A stretch of 64,000 bases of DNA, taken from contig JAADGV010000111.1 of NCBI GenBank assembly GCA_013152205.1, positions 116,668-180,667 of the forward strand. Reading direction: 5' to 3'. A program made the translations under genes and the position numbers. How positions within the stretch are numbered: the stretch's first letter is position 1; each line of letters starts with the position of its first letter. The notes under the pieces were generated by a model, which did no database searches, was not told the DNA's origin, and saw only the letters and a list, made by a program, of their open reading frames with translations. Of this stretch, positions 55,724 through 63,884 are shown piece after piece. The stretch comes from Planctomycetota bacterium. GTDB taxonomy: Bacteria; Planctomycetota; Planctomycetia; Pirellulales; Lacipirellulaceae.

Positions 55724-56521
55724 ATGCGAATTTTTGGTTCCTTCGGAGAAGCCGTTTTCTTGGCAGTGGCGATTGCGCTTGGAGTACTCCCATTTCAGCC
55801 CCAACGGATGTTGGCTGAAGATAGTATCGGCGCTGTATCAGAATCCGATGCAACAGCGCAAGAACCTCGAACTTATATGGGGCGCCCGATTGCGCGAACC
55901 ATGTCGTATCACGGGGCGGATTGGTTAACCCGTGATTCGCGTGAGCAGGAAGAAAACCCGCAGCGGCTTATTGACACTTTGCAAGTCAAGCAAGGTCAAC
56001 AGGTATGTGATTTCGGCTGTGGGAATGGGTACTATTCTCTTCGACTGGCTCCGCTTGTTGGGGCCAAAGGACGCGTATTTGCGGTCGATATTCAGCAAGA
56101 GATGTTGGATTTGCTCGATCAGCGTTGCAAAGCACGCGGCGTGTTGAACGTTGTTCCAATTCTTGCCGCAACCGATGCTCCCAATTTCGGTGATATCCAA
56201 CTCGATTTAGTGATTATGGTGGACGTCTATCATGAGCTGTCGCATCCGGGTGAGATCCTGGAGGCGATTTACAAGAAATTAAGCCCTACTGGCAGAATTG
56301 CCCTAGTTGAGTATCGCGAGGAAGACCCGGAGGTGCCCATCCGACCACGGCACAAAATGAGCCAGTCTCAGGCGTTAAAGGAGTTTGTAGCCAATCGGCT
56401 TAAATTGGTCGGCCAATTCGACGAACTCCCCTGGCAGCACGTCTTATTCTTTGCGCGGCAGGACTCTCCGCTGACGAATGTCCAGTTGAAGCTGTGGGAA
56501 CCCGCTATTTCGGGTGAATAA
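55724..56521 (+). CDS. SAM-dependent methyltransferase with an N-terminal signal-like segment
   Basis: 265 aa. Class I methyltransferase fold: motif I VCDFGCGNGYYSLRLAPLVG (Asp96 onwards), acidic motif II GRVFAVDIQQEMLDLLDQRC, motif IV DLVIMVDVYHELSHPGEILE and GRIALVEYREEDPEVPI. Before the domain lies a hydrophobic stretch FGEAVFLAVAIALGVLPFQP and a polar linker, typical of export or membrane anchoring, unusual for a SAM enzyme because SAM is cytoplasmic. It may be tethered facing inside, or exported with a changed function. Substrate unknown. Confidence 0.85.
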   Translation: MRIFGSFGEAVFLAVAIALGVLPFQPQRMLAEDSIGAVSESDATAQEPRTYMGRPIARTMSYHGADWLTRDSREQEENPQRLIDTLQVKQGQQVCDFGCGNGYYSLRLAPLVGAKGRVFAVDIQQEMLDLLDQRCKARGVLNVVPILAATDAPNFGDIQLDLVIMVDVYHELSHPGEILEAIYKKLSPTGRIALVEYREEDPEVPIRPRHKMSQSQALKEFVANRLKLVGQFDELPWQHVLFFARQDSPLTNVQLKLWEPAISGE

Positions 56522-56961
56522 GTTCCTTAGAGCAGGCAGCTGCCTCTGCTATCGCGCATGGGGGCGTGTATTCCTTAGGAATGCAGACCTCTAAGGTGTT
56601 TATTTGCAGTAGTTTGCGCCGTATTTCGGTTGGATTGTCTGTAGGGGTGGGTTGTGCCAAATGCCACCATTTTGCCATCGGGATCACAAAAATTGGGAAG
56701 ATTTTTGGATAGCATCGGTCCGGTTGTTTGTGGAAAGCGTAGTGACAGATTACAATGAGAGGCGTGACCGTAAGCTGGCCGAGTGATTTCGGCAGAGCAA
56801 GGATACGGTGCGTATTCTATCAATCATTGTTTGTATGGCTGGACCGCCAGTGACCTTTTAACAATTTGTGGTTTTCTCCGCTTGCTCCGGAACAGCAGGC
56901 GAGAAAAGCAGGGGGCAGACCTTTCGGCGGGCGTTTTGCGCGTTGGCCGAGGAGCTGAGAG

Positions 56962-57927
56962 ATGGCATCTAACGAAACAATAGCGCTGGATTCGGTTGCA
57001 TCATTGCCACCGGAAAACCCAGCTAGTCTGATTATTGGGCAAGATCCGGTGGTAAATCGGATCGCTCATCACGCCGGTCGTGCTGCTCAGGTGGAGTGTA
57101 CGGTTCTGATTACCGGTGAAACGGGTACGGGTAAGGAAGTTTGGGCGCGGTTGCTGCACAAACTTGGACCCCGCCGCGACAAGCCGTTTGTGCCTGTCAA
57201 CTGTGCTGCGCTCACCGCGACACTGGCCGAAAGCCAGCTTTTCGGCCACGAACGCGGAGCATTTACAGGCGCAGCAGGCGAAAGCTTGGGCGTTTTTCGA
57301 GCCGGAGAAGGTGGAGTCGTGTTCCTGGACGAGATCGGGGACATGCCACTTGAACTACAACCAAAGCTACTTCGTGTGCTTCAAGAGGGCGAAGTCACTC
57401 CGGTGGGTGCTGCCAGGCCGTTGCATGTTGATGTACAAATTGTCGCAGCAACGAACCGGGATCTTGAACGCGATGTGGAAGAAGGCCGTTTCCGGGAAGA
57501 TCTCTATTACCGCCTAAATTTGGTGGAATTGAAGATGCCCCCGTTGCGGTCTCGAAGTAAGGATATCCCGCAGTTTATCGACTTTTTCTCGAAAAAATTC
57601 GCTGCCGTTTATAAGCAACCCGTTTGGCAGCCGGACGTAGAAACGCTGAGACGGTTCTGCGAATATCGCTGGCCGGGCAATGTCCGACAACTCAGCTTTG
57701 TCATTGAGCAGAGCTATGTCTTGCAGTGCGAGCCATCGCTTCCTGGCGATCGCAAAGTCGAAGAGAAGTCTGTCAATCTCCCCTTCATTGATTTGGGAAA
57801 GCTACGCCGCACGGCTGTGGAGCAGGCTCTGCAGACTACGGGCGGCCATAAGGGACGAGCGGCCAAGCTGTTGGGCGTGCATCCAAATACGTTGACAAGG
57901 CTGCTCTCGCAGATGGCCAAGGGCTAG
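56962..57927 (+). CDS. Sigma-54-dependent transcriptional activator without sensor domain
   Basis: 321 aa. AAA+ enhancer-binding protein that remodels sigma-54 RNA polymerase. Walker A GETGTGKE (52-59), the sigma-54 contact loop GAFTGA (99-104), Walker [10 protein letters not shown] (119-127), sensor [20 protein letters not shown] and a C-terminal Fis-type helix-turn-helix ([20 protein letters not shown]). There is no receiver, GAF or PAS domain in front of the AAA+ part; only about 25 residues precede it. Control must come from elsewhere, possibly the receiver-like protein 1.25 kb downstream. It heads a run of plus-strand genes that ends with a PEP-CTERM protein. Confidence 0.95.
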   Translation: MASNETIALDSVASLPPENPASLIIGQDPVVNRIAHHAGRAAQVECTVLITGETGTGKEVWARLLHKLGPRRDKPFVPVNCAALTATLAESQLFGHERGAFTGAAGESLGVFRAGEGGVVFLDEIGDMPLELQPKLLRVLQEGEVTPVGAARPLHVDVQIVAATNRDLERDVEEGRFREDLYYRLNLVELKMPPLRSRSKDIPQFIDFFSKKFAAVYKQPVWQPDVETLRRFCEYRWPGNVRQLSFVIEQSYVLQCEPSLPGDRKVEEKSVNLPFIDLGKLRRTAVEQALQTTGGHKGRAAKLLGVHPNTLTRLLSQMAKG

Positions 57928-57965
57928 CTGAAATTTGCGAGATATCGCATTTTTTCAACGAGTTT

Positions 57966-57999
57966 TGAAAGCCCAGGGGCCCTAACCCCTGGGCTTTAT
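57966..57999 (+). terminator. Terminator after the sigma-54 activator
   Basis: AAAGCCCAGGGG pairs with CCCCTGGGCTTT (57968-57995) around CCCTAA; the second arm ends in T and A/T. The activator thus has its own transcription unit. Confidence 0.85.
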
Positions 58000-58125
58000 C
58001 GCTGCTATCCCGCCGTTTTGGGCATTCCTTTCACTGTGTTGGTGGAAGTACGCGCGCTTTCTGTGAACAGGCCTTTGCCGTACCCTGTGTTCCGCGTGAA
58101 TAGGGTTTTCATTTGTGGTTCCGTT

Positions 58126-58188
58126 GTAGCCGCAGGCGGAAGCCGCGGTTTTTTTCAGACTCGACCACAGCTTGCGGCTAGCATGACT
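58126..58188. repeat. MITE-like element, copy D, inverted orientation
   Basis: TAGCCGCAGGCGGAAGCCGC (from 58127) with a partial second arm CTTGCGGCTAGCATGACT. It matches the reverse complement of the core of copy A, but the second arm is shortened. The remainder of the gap 57928-58660 holds two TCACCxTTTTGGTG words near 58260 and 58351 and no clear gene. Confidence 0.7.
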
Positions 58189-58456
58189 GAGCAGCAGCTC
58201 TCATGACAGAACTCGACGATCTTGTGACCGTAGGTGGTTCTGTATCGGTCATTTCTCCTCACCATTTTGGTGTCGTTTCACTGGAGTAGTGAAAAACAAC
58301 CTTTCTATCGGTGTTCTAAGAGTCTCTCCTCACTAGACGTAAAAACCCCTCACCGTTTTGGTGAAAGGCGCTGCGAAGTCTTCAAAGCAGTTGGGTGAAC
58401 GTAACGTTGCTATTACTAACGGGTTACCCTGCTTGCGATTCTCTATTGGCGATTTA

Positions 58457-58470
58457 GGCACACGAATCGC
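58457..58470 (+). promoter_or_regulatory. Possible sigma-54 promoter (-24/-12)
   Basis: GGCACACGAATCGC places GG and GC at the required 12-base offset. It has the GGCAC half intact, while the -12 half is TCGC and not TTGC. It lies 190 bp upstream of small basic protein 1. Prediction by eye only. Confidence 0.3.
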
Positions 58471-58660
58471 TATCTATGAACGCGTCCGGAAAGGCGTTTG
58501 GCGTTGCTGCTCTTGGGGGTAGCGTGTCGGACGATTTTGTTTGGGTGCCGCATTCGGTCGTCCGTTATGCGGGGAGGAGAAATTATTTTTCGGCGCTGCC
58601 GATGCCAACGGAGTGGGTTTGTCTAGGTGCGTTCCTATCATCTGATGAGGAGTATGAAGA

Positions 58661-58837
58661 ATGAGTAACACGCAATCGTACGAAGCGATGGAAGCTGACT
58701 ATGGCATGGACACTTTTCGACGCTCGGCCCCAGCCAAGTCTTCTAAACAACGCAAGCCAGTACACAGTCGCCGTGGCAAGGCTCCGCAATCGATCAACGG
58801 CATACATCGCCGTCGCAAGCGCAAGATATCGTGGTGA
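58661..58837 (+). CDS. Small basic protein 1, C-terminal GIHRRRKRKISW
   Basis: 58 aa, read directly from 58661. Acidic-neutral start (MSNTQSYEAMEADYGMDTF) followed by a very basic tail with many Arg/Lys and a Trp end: KSSKQRKPVHSRRGKAPQS, then INGIHRRRKRKISW. A GAGGAG box sits upstream. The C-terminus aligns with that of the second small protein at 59.9 kb (GIHQRANKRTSW), and both begin MSN, so they appear homologous. No known domain recognised; a nucleic-acid-binding or ribosome-associated role is possible. The shared signature is the main support that this is a real gene. Confidence 0.75.
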   Translation: MSNTQSYEAMEADYGMDTFRRSAPAKSSKQRKPVHSRRGKAPQSINGIHRRRKRKISW

Positions 58838-59123
58838 TCGCTGAGGGAGAGATATCGCTACGTGAGCATGTGTTCTGAAACATGTGCCCTTCGAGGCGAT
58901 TCTGGTTGGCGAGATTCACGATCGCAGTGCCCGTTTTCTTTAGAAGGCGTCGGCACAAATAAGTCAACAAGCGGAGCAGAAAGCTGCGCTCCCGGTGCCA
59001 GATTGTTGGGAGTGTTGGTGTGAGTTGTGCATGGTCTCTAAGTGAGAAAAGCGGCTACGCATAAGGGTTTAGGCAAGGAGTGGAACGGATTGGTAGGTCA
59101 CCAGGTTTTACTGGGGAGGGGTG

Positions 59124-59138
59124 TGGTATGCCCGTTGT
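59124..59138 (+). promoter_or_regulatory. Possible sigma-54 promoter upstream of the receiver-like gene
   Basis: TGGTATGCCCGTTGT fits TGGYAYRN4TTGC at all but the final C, with the right spacing. Transcription would start near 59149, leaving a 29-nt leader to the GTG at 59178. The nearby sigma-54 activator makes the match more interesting. By eye only; sites of this quality arise by chance. Confidence 0.4.
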
Positions 59139-59177
59139 TCAACATCAAAGACTTGAATCTTTTGAAGGATAGTATTC

Positions 59178-59765
59178 GTGCGACAGGCCTCTTCTAAAAC
59201 AACATCGGATCATCCGGGAGCACAGTTTCGGGCGCAGGTAGCGCTGCCCGAAGCGGCGTCTTCTAGAACATCATCACATCTACTCGAAGAACCGCAACTT
59301 CAGGCACCGACAACGGAGCGTGTAACTGCGCCACCAGGGCTACTGCGTTGCGTCATCATCTCTTGGTCAGCTAAGCGAGCTGATTTTTTTCGCGTTGCTG
59401 CTGAGAACGAGTCGTGGGAGACCGTAGTCTGCGGCGATATCGGCCAATTTATGCGGAGCATCTTTCGCTTGAAATTTCCGTTAACAATCGTCGATCTGCC
59501 AAGGGCCGATGCGTCTGACTACGACGACTTATGCAATGCAACCGTGCGCTCGCGCGCTGTGAGCGACTCTTTACTGGTTGTTTCAGTGGTAGATGAGGCG
59601 CAAGACGTTGAGATATGGGCACGGCAATTGGGGGCTTGGGCACACTTGCCAGGAGCATTGAACCCCGCGGGTTTAGAGATGGTTTTTCGTGAGGCACGTC
59701 AGGCAGTCGCGAAACAAGAGGCAGCCTGCGCAGAGCGAGAGAAATTTTGGCGAAATGACAACTGA
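59178..59765 (+). CDS. Degenerate receiver-like protein
   Basis: 195 aa, GTG start. A disordered Ser/Thr/Pro-rich N-terminus (about 1-52) precedes a CheY-like alternation: LLRCVIISWSAKRADFFRVA, ETVVCGDIGQFMRSIFRLKF, PLTIVDLPRADASDYDDLCN (Asp106 at the phospho-acceptor position), SLLVVSVVDEAQDVEIWARQ and LGAWAHLPGALNPAGLEMVF. The acidic pair after strand 1 is missing and the KP lysine is replaced (LPGAL), so ordinary phosphorylation is doubtful. It may regulate the sensor-less sigma-54 activator upstream. Call rests on pattern, not on a clear family motif. Confidence 0.6.
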   Translation: MRQASSKTTSDHPGAQFRAQVALPEAASSRTSSHLLEEPQLQAPTTERVTAPPGLLRCVIISWSAKRADFFRVAAENESWETVVCGDIGQFMRSIFRLKFPLTIVDLPRADASDYDDLCNATVRSRAVSDSLLVVSVVDEAQDVEIWARQLGAWAHLPGALNPAGLEMVFREARQAVAKQEAACAEREKFWRNDN

Positions 59766-59897
59766 AGTTCGCGAGTCTCTCCACCGTAAGTAGATGTAAG
59801 CAAAGAGCAACACCACAGCAGAAAACAGACTAAAAAAACCGAGAGAAGCCCACTAAACATGGGCGATTTATCAAACCTTTTTGAAAGGCAGAGTTTG

Positions 59898-60116
59898 ATG
59901 AGCAACAAACGATATGACGGCCAGAGGGATTTGGACGCAGATCAAGAGGATGTTGGACCTGCAAGGCCGGTGAGCTTGCGCCGGAGTGTTCGTAGTGCTA
60001 CTGCGCGTAGCAAGGGAAGCCCGAAAAGCAGCCGTCGGAAGCCAGGAGTTTCGCAGCGTAAGAGCAACAAAATCGGAGGCATTCACCAACGAGCGAATAA
60101 AAGAACAAGTTGGTGA
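59898..60116 (+). CDS. Small basic protein 2, C-terminal GIHQRANKRTSW
   Basis: 72 aa from the ATG at 59898. N-terminal MSNKRYDGQRDLDADQEDVG, then a strongly basic Arg/Ser/Lys-rich stretch (RSVRSATARSKGSPKSSRRK) and the same terminal GIH-x-R-x-x-K-R-x-S-W motif as the protein at 58.66 kb. The longer frame to 59859 adds an unrelated lead. It lies between the receiver-like gene and the PEP-CTERM gene, all on the plus strand. Function unknown; basic composition suggests binding to nucleic acid or anionic polymers. Confidence 0.72.
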   Translation: MSNKRYDGQRDLDADQEDVGPARPVSLRRSVRSATARSKGSPKSSRRKPGVSQRKSNKIGGIHQRANKRTSW

Positions 60117-60257
60117 ACCTCTGCAGGGAGAGATCACAGAAATTGTGTCGCCACCTTTCGTGCGATACGCGCAGAGAGTGTGCGTGATAGAGGTGGGTGA
60201 CGAAGAGTTAATAGGGGCCTAGTAGGAAAATTTAATTTGTCAAAAGGACTATGCAAC

Positions 60258-61082
60258 ATGTTTTCAAATCAAGTGCGGTATTGTCGAGGCGGCATTCCAA
60301 TTGCTGCTTTATTGTCGTTTGTTTTTTTAGCAAACAGTGTTTTCGCAACAACTTTTTATCCCGATGTGATGGGGACGAATGTCTGGTTTCGGGATATTTC
60401 TGAAAATACCCAAACCATAGGCGACCCCGAGCCCCTTTATGGCCCACCAATCGCAATGGGAGATGTTCTCGACTTCAATCCCAATAATTACGGCTTCAGT
60501 GCCAGCTCGAACGATGGTTCAGTAGACACTACCAGTGGTGCCGTATCGTTGATGATCGAGGCGAAACCAGGTTTTACACTGGACACGGTTGGAATCGACG
60601 AGAGTGGCTTTGTGAATCTTTTCACTTTAGGGGGCGGCGACCCTTTTGCGTCGGTAACCAGTCTCGTGGAATTGACGATTTCTGAAATTGACGGAGTGGC
60701 GGTTGTGCCGATCAATTTGCCCGGGGTGATGTTGTCATTTACTCCGTCAGGAGGAGATTTTCAGCACTCGGTTGATGCCGCAGGTCCTCAGTATAGCTCT
60801 GCTTGGCAAGGCTCTGCCGACATCGACCTTTTTGCTGAGTTAGATAATCGACTAATTAGTTACACCCAAGGTGTTACTAAAGTCTCGTTGAGGGTCGACA
60901 ATTTCTTACTCGCTGCTGCTGGTGGCGTAGGTTCGCTCGCTTCGATCGACAAGAACGAGTTTGTGATCTCATTAGGTACCGGCGTAATCAATAATATTCC
61001 TGAGCCGGCGACCTTCGGTTTGGCGGTTATTGGGTTGTTCGGTGCAATGCAGATGCGGCGAAGGCAACGGCAACTTGCTTGA
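60258..61082 (+). CDS. PEP-CTERM secreted protein
   Basis: 274 aa from ATG 60258 (AAAAGGA box). Signal peptide GIPIAALLSFVFLANSVFAT; beta-rich body (FGFS-type strands such as NNYGFSASSNDGSVDTTSGA, AVSLMIEAKPGFTLDTVGID, VTSLVELTISEIDGVAVVPI). C-terminal sorting signal IPEPATFGLAVIGLFGAMQM followed by RRRQRQLA, the PEP motif, membrane helix and Arg-rich end. Target of an exosortase encoded outside the window. It ends the plus-strand run that begins with the sigma-54 activator and has its own terminator. Confidence 0.88.
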   Translation: MFSNQVRYCRGGIPIAALLSFVFLANSVFATTFYPDVMGTNVWFRDISENTQTIGDPEPLYGPPIAMGDVLDFNPNNYGFSASSNDGSVDTTSGAVSLMIEAKPGFTLDTVGIDESGFVNLFTLGGGDPFASVTSLVELTISEIDGVAVVPINLPGVMLSFTPSGGDFQHSVDAAGPQYSSAWQGSADIDLFAELDNRLISYTQGVTKVSLRVDNFLLAAAGGVGSLASIDKNEFVISLGTGVINNIPEPATFGLAVIGLFGAMQMRRRQRQLA

Positions 61083-61111
61083 TGACATGGCAAGTTGTTT
61101 TTGTAGACGAT

Positions 61112-61148
61112 TCAAAAGGGGGCGGCTGTTGTCGCCCCCTTTATTTTA
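61112..61148 (+). terminator. Terminator after the PEP-CTERM gene
   Basis: AAAGGGGGCG pairs with CGCCCCCTTT (about 61115-61142) with a short GCTGTTGT loop, then TATTTTA. Confidence 0.9.
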
Positions 61149-61175
61149 TGCGCAAGCAGTAAGAAGAGGCTAGAA

Positions 61176-61961
61176 TTATCGACCAAGTAAAGCATCGGTT
61201 GCGGCACCGATGTTTGCTTGCCTCATCAAGGATTCGCCAACCAAGATTGCATCCACACCGGCCTCCTCCAAGCGAAGAACATCCGCTCGGGTTTTAATGC
61301 CGCTTTCGCTAACTAAGATGCAATCGTCAGGAACTTCCTGTCGCATTCTTAGTGTGTGTTCCAGGTCGACTTCAAAAGTGTGTAGATTGCGGTTATTTAC
61401 GCCAACGAGCTTTGCTCCTGCGGCGAGTACCCGAGGGAGATTTTTCGGATCGTAGAGTTCTACTAGCGGAGTCAAACCCAACTCGATGGCTTTGTTGTGC
61501 AGTTTGCTTAGATTGCAGTCGTCGAGGCACTCGGCAATAAGCAAGATAGCATCAGCACCGGCAGCGCGGGCTTCTAGTAGTTGATAGCTATCGATGATGA
61601 AGTCTTTGCGCAATATGGGTAGACCGATAGCAGATCGGATCGCACGAAGAAAATCTAAATGCCCCTGGAAAAACTTCTCGTCGGTTAACACGCTGATACA
61701 GGAGGCCCCATGGGCTTCGTAAATTTTTGCGATGGCAACCGGATTGAAGTCGTCGCGAATGATGCCAGCCGAGGGGCTAGCTTTTTTGACCTCAGCAATC
61801 AGCCGAATAGGCCCGTCTGCGGCAATCGCTTGAAAAAAGTCTCGAGGGCTTGGGGCCTTCTCGATTTCTTCGTGTAGCTGCTGCTCTGGAACGGCATCAC
61901 GGGCTGCAGCAACCTCAGACCGTTTGTGATCGACGATTTTTTCTAGGATGGTAGCTGCCAT
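61176..61961 (-). CDS. trpC: Indole-3-glycerol-phosphate synthase
   Basis: 261 aa TIM-barrel enzyme of tryptophan synthesis, closing the indole ring of CdRP. Motifs: ILEKIVDHKRSEVAAARDAV, LIAEVKKASPSAGIIRDDFN (catalytic Lys), ISVLTDEKFFQGHLDFLRAI, LRKDFIIDSYQLLEARAAGA, DAILLIAECLDDCNL, LVGVNNRNLHTFEVDLEHTL and ESGIKTRADVLRLEEAGVDA. Monofunctional, not fused to TrpF. No other trp genes nearby, as is common in Planctomycetes. Confidence 0.97.
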   Translation of the reverse strand: MAATILEKIVDHKRSEVAAARDAVPEQQLHEEIEKAPSPRDFFQAIAADGPIRLIAEVKKASPSAGIIRDDFNPVAIAKIYEAHGASCISVLTDEKFFQGHLDFLRAIRSAIGLPILRKDFIIDSYQLLEARAAGADAILLIAECLDDCNLSKLHNKAIELGLTPLVELYDPKNLPRVLAAGAKLVGVNNRNLHTFEVDLEHTLRMRQEVPDDCILVSESGIKTRADVLRLEEAGVDAILVGESLMRQANIGAATDALLGR

Positions 61962-62056
61962 GGGCCGATTGTAATGTATTTTTTGCCCTGATGTTGGCCT
62001 TGGGGGGATGTGGCAGGAGAACTACAAAGCGCCGATTCCGAAGATAGTCTCGGTTC

Positions 62057-62120
62057 ACTCGTTTTTTGCGAGTTGATTTTATAGCCGGACGGCGCCGGCG
62101 AGAAACTCGAATTTCTCGCT
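62057..62120. terminator. Two hairpins upstream of trpC
   Basis: ACTCG/CGAGT around TTTTTTG (62057-62073), and GCGAGAAA (62098-62105) with TTTCTCGC (62112-62119). Either may be a terminator or regulatory stem. The gap 61962-62404 has no gene. Confidence 0.4.
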
Positions 62121-62404
62121 CTCAAAAAAAGCGATTAAATGCCTTTTGCAGTATTTCCAAATAATGGCGAATACCAGGGGAATATAGACTTTTTCGCCGA
62201 TTTGGGCGGAGTGATCGGAACTGCCAGCACCAACTCCTGCGATACTGCCTGGAAAGAAGAGATGGCTCTGCTGCGGGTTTCCCACCCTGCTTCAGGGGCA
62301 AAACATTGTAGTTGTGTGAGCAGTTGGGTACATTGAGAGAGACTCTGCATATAAAAAAGAAAAAAGCCCCCGTCCCCCAGTTGATCCTGCCAGAATGCCC
62401 TCTC

Positions 62405-63196
62405 ATGGCAATCGAGTTTTCGTGTTCTTCTTGCCAGAAGAATTATCGCGTTAAAGACGAGTTAGCCGGTAAGACGGCTGATTGTACTGCGTGTGGGACG
62501 AAGATCCGTATACCGATGCTGGTTTCTGCTGCCTCTGAATCTGACCTGAATTTGAACAATATTAGCGGCAACCAAATTAGCGACCTGATCGATGACGAAT
62601 TGCCTACCGAACGGTCAGCGACACTGACTCCAGCTGTCACCACAAGTTGCAGCGAATGTGGTGCTCCGATAGTTTTGGGTGCAGTCGTCTGCGTGTCATG
62701 TGGGTACGACAAACGTTTGGGCGACGTGCTAGAGACTGAGAGTGAATCCAAGTTTGAGGAGAGCGAAAAACGTACTGTTGCAGATCACCTCAAGCGAGGC
62801 GGGGCGTTTAGCTTTCTTGGAGCAATGCTTGCAGCTGCGTTCTGGTTTGGGCTTGTGGTGTTTCTAGGAATTGGCGTGCAGGTTGGCTATCCGGCAGTAG
62901 CTGTCGGCGTTTTAGCGGGCATGGGCATGAAGCGATTCTATAGGGATGGGTCGGGTGTGTTGGCTGGGCTGGTTGCTTCGACAATGTCGCTGGCTGGAGT
63001 CTTTGTTGCCAAAGCTCTGATTTTCGATTACTTCCGTAGAGCAAACGAGAATGGTGATACCATTCCGGAATTTATACAGACCGATAACATGTTTTCGTTG
63101 TTTCCGTGGTACGACGTTCTTTTTCTTCTCGCTGCCATGGCGATTGCCTATGCTTTCACTCAAAACAACGAATCGACAGAGCCCGAGGTGGTTTAG
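62405..63196 (+). CDS. Zinc-ribbon membrane protein
   Basis: 263 aa from ATG 62405. N-terminal ribbon FSCSSCQKNYRVKDELAGKT with Cys7, Cys10, then CTACG (Cys27, Cys30), a MJ0042/zinc-finger type common in Planctomycetes. A second ribbon follows (TSCSECGAPIVLGAVVCVSC). Then membrane segments FLGAMLAAAFWFGLVVFLGI, VAVGVLAGMGMKRF, LAGLVASTMSLAGVFVAKAL and WYDVLFLLAAMAIAYAFTQN. Function unknown; similar proteins are annotated only as zinc-ribbon or GYF-like hypothetical membrane proteins. In-frame ATG further upstream is unlikely. Confidence 0.82.
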   Translation: MAIEFSCSSCQKNYRVKDELAGKTADCTACGTKIRIPMLVSAASESDLNLNNISGNQISDLIDDELPTERSATLTPAVTTSCSECGAPIVLGAVVCVSCGYDKRLGDVLETESESKFEESEKRTVADHLKRGGAFSFLGAMLAAAFWFGLVVFLGIGVQVGYPAVAVGVLAGMGMKRFYRDGSGVLAGLVASTMSLAGVFVAKALIFDYFRRANENGDTIPEFIQTDNMFSLFPWYDVLFLLAAMAIAYAFTQNNESTEPEVV

Positions 63197-63293
63197 CCGA
63201 TCATGTCCAAATGACCGAGGCCCCAATCACCAATGCGTTTTGCCTCGGTTGGACATTGCGTGAAAGCGAATTAGGATATCTAGGGCAAACGTC

Positions 63294-63842
63294 ATGGGTG
63301 GGTACGACTTTACGGACAATCTCGTAACGCTCACGCGTTTTCGTTCGCCTACAGAAGCGACCCTGGCCCTTGCGCGGCTTGAAGATAAGGGGATCGACGC
63401 CAGCCTCGATGGCGACGCAGCCGCTACGTCGCTGGGGCACCTCGGGGCCGATCTGGTTGGCGCTAGCTTACTTGTTCGGCAAGGCGATTACCGACGAGCT
63501 AAAGAAATTCTTGCCGACTTAGAAGAAGACGAGGACGACACGGATGAGCCCGACGATTACGACGCCGACGACTGGTCGGGCGAAGATTGGGCGGACGACG
63601 ACGATCCGTACGAAGAGTACAGTGAAGAGCCGGCGCTTACGCCGCCGTTAGTGCGGGCATGGCGTGCGGCGGTGATTGGCATCATCTTCCTGCCGATGAA
63701 TCTCTATTCGTGGTGGTTGATTCTGAAGTACGAGCTTTGGTTGCCAGAGTCTGGCAGTGCAAACAGTCGTTGGCGTTTCTATGCAACGGTAGCGTTTAAC
63801 CTGATTGGCATTCTGTTTTTCTGGTCTCTGCTTCGCCTTTAG
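63294..63842 (+). CDS. DUF2007-like protein with acidic linker and two membrane helices
   Basis: 182 aa. The N-terminal part (VTLTRFRSPTEATLALARLE, DKGIDASLDGDAAATSLGHL, SLLVRQGDYRRAKEILADLE) fits DUF2007, a putative signal-transducing fold related to GlnB-like or ACT-like shapes. Then a very acidic linker (DEPDDYDADDWSGEDWADDD) and two helices (AWRAAVIGIIFLPMNLYSWW, FYATVAFNLIGILFFWSLLR). No partner gene in the remaining 158 bases to the window end. Confidence 0.8.
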   Translation: MGGYDFTDNLVTLTRFRSPTEATLALARLEDKGIDASLDGDAAATSLGHLGADLVGASLLVRQGDYRRAKEILADLEEDEDDTDEPDDYDADDWSGEDWADDDDPYEEYSEEPALTPPLVRAWRAAVIGIIFLPMNLYSWWLILKYELWLPESGSANSRWRFYATVAFNLIGILFFWSLLRL

Positions 63843-63844
63843 GT

Positions 63845-63884
63845 CTAGCCGGGGATTTCTCACCGGTATTCTGCTACGAGTCTG
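63845..63884. repeat. Copy of a 37-bp motif also at 49293-49329
   Basis: CTAGCC...ATTT(CT)CACCGGTATTCYGCTACGAGTCYG pattern: 49293-49329 lacks the extra CT and has two C/T changes. Purpose unknown; it may be the end of a decayed element. Confidence 0.5.

Noticed and set aside
56575..56823. 82-aa minus-strand ORF between methyltransferase and activator
   Set aside because: No domain, no ribosome site, poor composition; the gap 56522-56961 is best left without a gene. A short AGCAGGCAG/CTGCCTCTGCT hairpin follows the methyltransferase stop but lacks a T-run.
62139..62336. 65-aa ORF upstream of the zinc-ribbon gene
   Set aside because: No domain or start site support; in a non-coding gap.
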